From Bradyrhizobium agreste (GTDB taxonomy: Bacteria > Pseudomonadota > Alphaproteobacteria > Rhizobiales > Xanthobacteraceae), in assembly GCF_016031625.1 (NCBI RefSeq), contig NZ_JACCHP010000006.1, positions 186,001 through 250,000 of the forward strand: 64,000 bases of DNA, read 5' to 3'. Of the stretch, positions 61,972 to 64,000 are shown piece after piece. A model generated the notes under the pieces. It was not told the origin of the DNA, did not search any database, and was given only the letters and a program-made list of their open reading frames with translations. Numbering within the stretch: the stretch's first letter is position 1; every line of letters begins with the position of its first letter. The position numbers were made by a program, and so were the translations under genes.

Positions 61972-62918
61972 CACGCGTTCGGCAGGTTACGGGCAAGCGC
62001 TTCCAGCACCGCCATGCGCACCGCCACCCCCATCTCCACCTGCTCGCGGATCAGGGATTGCGCACCGTCGGCGACCGCGGTGTCGATTTCGACGCCGCGG
62101 TTCATGGGGCCGGGATGCATCACGAGCGCGTCCGGCTTGGCGTAGGCGAGCTTCTTCTGGTCGAGCCCGAAATAGTGGAAGTATTCGCTCGAGGACGGCA
62201 CGAAGGAGCCGTTCATGCGCTCGCGCTGCAGCCGCAGCATCATGACGATGTCCGCGCCGTTGAGACCCTCGCGCATGTCGCGCGCGACCTCGACGCCCAT
62301 CCGCTCGATGCCCGGCGGCAGCAGCGTGGAGGGACCGACGACGCGAACGCGGGCGCCCATGGTGTTGAGCAGGATGATGTTGGAGCGGGCGACGCGCGAA
62401 TGCAGCACGTCGCCGCAGATCGCGACCACGAGCCCCTCGATACGGCCCTTGTTGCGGCGGATGGTGAGCGCGTCGAGCAGCGCCTGGGTCGGATGCTCGT
62501 GCGCGCCGTCGCCGGCATTGATCACGGAACCGTCGACCTTGCGCGCCAGCAGTTCCACCGCGCCGGAGGCGTGATGGCGCATCACCAGGATGTCCGGGTG
62601 CATGGCGTTCAGCGTCATGGCAGTGTCGATCAGTGTCTCGCCCTTCTTGATGGACGAGGAGGCCACCGACATGTTCATGACGTCCGCGCCGAGCCGCTTT
62701 CCCGCGAGTTCGAACGAGGACTGGGTCCGGGTCGAGGCCTCGAAGAACAGGTTCACCTGCGTCCGTCCGCGCAGGACGGTGCGCTTCTTGTCAACCTGGC
62801 GGTTGAGCTCGACATACTCTTCGGACAGGTCGAGGAGGCCGCTGATGTCGGCCGCGGAAAGGCCCTCGATGCCCAGCAAATGCCGGTGGCCGAGGACGAA
62901 GGTCGATTTCGATGTCAT
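61971..62918 (-). CDS. pyrB: Aspartate carbamoyltransferase catalytic subunit
   Basis: First committed enzyme of pyrimidine synthesis, 315 aa. The carbamoyl-phosphate site '[20 protein letters not shown]' (STRT) and the 'HPTQALLD' motif are intact, as is 'MHPGPMNRG' in the aspartate-binding domain. The ATG at 62918 is chosen because upstream codons are non-conserved. It is translationally coupled to the PyrC'-like partner. Confidence 0.96.
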   Translation of the reverse strand: MTSKSTFVLGHRHLLGIEGLSAADISGLLDLSEEYVELNRQVDKKRTVLRGRTQVNLFFEASTRTQSSFELAGKRLGADVMNMSVASSSIKKGETLIDTAMTLNAMHPDILVMRHHASGAVELLARKVDGSVINAGDGAHEHPTQALLDALTIRRNKGRIEGLVVAICGDVLHSRVARSNIILLNTMGARVRVVGPSTLLPPGIERMGVEVARDMREGLNGADIVMMLRLQRERMNGSFVPSSSEYFHYFGLDQKKLAYAKPDALVMHPGPMNRGVEIDTAVADGAQSLIREQVEMGVAVRMAVLEALARNLPNA

Positions 62919-63005
62919 TAAAAGCAGAGCTATAGGGGCGGACGGCGGGGGGAGCAAGGGGCAAACGGCGGGCGGCGAGTTATCCCCTGATCTGTCTCCC
63001 GCACA

Positions 63006-63086
63006 GTCATTCCGGGATGGCGCGCAAGCGCCAGACCCGGAATCTCGAGATTCCGGGTTCGATGCTTCGCATCGCCCCGGAATGAC
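63006..63086. repeat. Dispersed intergenic palindromic element, 'gtcattccgg' family, copy 3
   Basis: 81 bases from GTCATTCCGGG to CCCCGGAATGAC with an AATCTCGAGATT centre. It shares ends and inner arms with 20771-20877 and sits between the divergent pyrB and dipeptidase genes. Confidence 0.85.
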
Positions 63087-63101
63087 ACTGAAAGACACGT
63101 C

Positions 63102-63851
63102 GTGAAAACAATTCTCTCAATATTTGCGGTAATCGCCAGCCTCTCCTCAGCGGCAGCCCAATCGCTCCCCGGCGACTTCGTCTATCTGCGCGACATCGAT
63201 CCCAGCATCATCCAGGACATCCGTTACGCCACGTCGAACAATTTCGTCGGCCGTCCGCTCGCCGGCTACGACGCCGGCGAATGCGTGGTGAAGCGCGAGG
63301 TCGGGCTGCGGCTGAAAGCGGTGCAGCAGGAGCTGGCCGCACAAAATCTCTCGCTCAAGATGTTCGACTGCTACCGGCCGGCGCGGGCCTCGCTCGACAT
63401 GGTGAAGTGGTCGCAGAACGGCCGCGAGACCGCGTCGGAGCGGCGCTACAATCCGAAGATTGCGAAGACCGAGCTGTTCCGCCTCGGCTACATTGCCAGC
63501 CGCTCGCAGCATTCAACCGGTGCGGCGCTCGATCTGACGCTGGTCGATCTCAGGGCGGACAATTCCGCCAAATATGATCCAACCAAGACCTATGCCGACT
63601 GCACGGCGCCGGTCGAAGCGCGGGCGCCGGAGGGCAGCGTCGATATGGGCACGGGTTATGACTGTACCGACCCGAAGGGGCATACCGCCGCAACCTCGAT
63701 CAATGCGGAGCAGCGTGCCTGGCGCAAGCGGCTGGTGGCTGCGATGGCCAGGCAAGGCTTTGTGAACTATTCGAAGGAGTGGTGGCATTTTTCGCTGCCG
63801 GGGGCGGGCGGGGCGGCCTATGATTTCCCGATCCAGCCGCGGCGGAACTGA
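63102..63851 (+). CDS. D-alanyl-D-alanine dipeptidase, VanX/DdpX type
   Basis: Exported zinc peptidase of 249 aa. A signal peptide ends near 'SAAAQS' (about residue 20). The M15D metal and catalytic residues are seen in '[13 protein letters not shown]' (S-x-H-x6-D) and 'EWWHFS' (E-x-x-H). It cleaves D-Ala-D-Ala released during peptidoglycan turnover. VanHAS partners are absent, so a housekeeping recycling role is more likely than glycopeptide resistance. It starts with GTG at 63102 just after a palindromic repeat. Confidence 0.92.
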   Translation: MKTILSIFAVIASLSSAAAQSLPGDFVYLRDIDPSIIQDIRYATSNNFVGRPLAGYDAGECVVKREVGLRLKAVQQELAAQNLSLKMFDCYRPARASLDMVKWSQNGRETASERRYNPKIAKTELFRLGYIASRSQHSTGAALDLTLVDLRADNSAKYDPTKTYADCTAPVEARAPEGSVDMGTGYDCTDPKGHTAATSINAEQRAWRKRLVAAMARQGFVNYSKEWWHFSLPGAGGAAYDFPIQPRRN

Positions 63852-63870
63852 TTCCGCGCCGAGGACGCAA

Positions 63871-64000
63871 GATGATCCAGCCCACATTTGCGACCCACGA
63901 GGTCTTCAACCAGTCGCCGCCATTCGAGGACGTCGATCTTTTCGCCGTGGACCGGCCGCTGGTCGAGGCGGTCAGGGCCAATGGCGGCGCGGCGGCAGAG
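63871..64000 (+). CDS. AidB-like acyl-CoA dehydrogenase family protein (5' end)
   Basis: Only 43 codons are visible before the window ends. The N-terminus 'ATHEVFNQSPPFEDVDLF' followed by 'DRPLVEAVRANGG' resembles the start of AidB (adaptive response) proteins, where 'HTVFNQPIPLNNSNLY' is conserved. The ATG at 63871 follows a GAGGA site 19 bases after the dipeptidase stop. The catalytic domain lies outside the window, so the call is tentative. Confidence 0.7.

Noticed and set aside
63102..63851. VanX-type gene as part of a glycopeptide-resistance cluster
   Set aside because: There are no vanH, vanA or vanRS neighbours, and a signal peptide points to a periplasmic recycling enzyme.

Overview
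The window is chromosomal DNA of an alphaproteobacterium, very probably Bradyrhizobium or a close relative. The evidence is the high GC content, dense gene packing, the alphaproteobacterial cell-cycle set (MipZ, DivK, PleD), an EipB/DUF1849 envelope protein, a phasin, DUF3551 secreted mini-proteins, an orphan ABC_sub_bind protein, and repeated 'gtcattccgg...ccggaatgac' intergenic palindromes. No rRNA, intact tRNA, CRISPR array, prophage or complete insertion sequence was seen.

Layout. 0-10 kb: end of a DUF1489 gene, panC, mipZ, an alpha/beta hydrolase, a VWA plus J-domain pair, a SPOR-type D,D-carboxypeptidase, a phasin with a PhaR-like promoter, and a TadG-like VWA protein. 10-15.7 kb: clpS-clpA, an MFS exporter and an aldo/keto reductase. 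15.8-19.1 kb: an AraC regulator, a nitrilase and a haem aldoxime dehydratase that together form an aldoxime-to-acid pathway. 19-28 kb: HAD phosphatase, lytic transglycosylase, azlCD exporter, trmO, HIT, a FemAB-like acyltransferase, GDPD, two RidA paralogues, eipB and an ACT protein. 28-32 kb: a 51-aa ORF, zinc-ribbon Pol IV (dinB), DUF3572 and the divK-pleD operon. 32-34.3 kb: a TetR/MFS divergent pair. 34.3-46.1 kb is more accessory: a 1122-aa cyclase-AAA-TPR regulator, LysR/FAD-oxidase pair, GNAT, tandem DUF3551 genes, rpmG, an LLM flavin monooxygenase, a small membrane protein and an orphan substrate-binding protein. 46.2-52.5 kb: topA-rnr-DUF983-NUDIX, all on the minus strand. 52.7-56 kb: two HxlR-regulated redox genes (SDR, azoreductase). 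56-64 kb: dprA, amidase, patatin, plsY, pyrB with a pseudo-dihydroorotase, a VanX-type dipeptidase and the start of an aidB-like gene.

The strongest leads are regulatory or biochemical details rather than a wholly new system. They are the aldoxime/nitrile cluster, the HxH-less PyrC-like partner of PyrB, five GANTC sites packed before divK, twin TGC-N3-GCA palindromes at the phasin promoter, and long inverted repeats between divergent regulator/target pairs. All functions come from motif recognition by eye. No database search was run.
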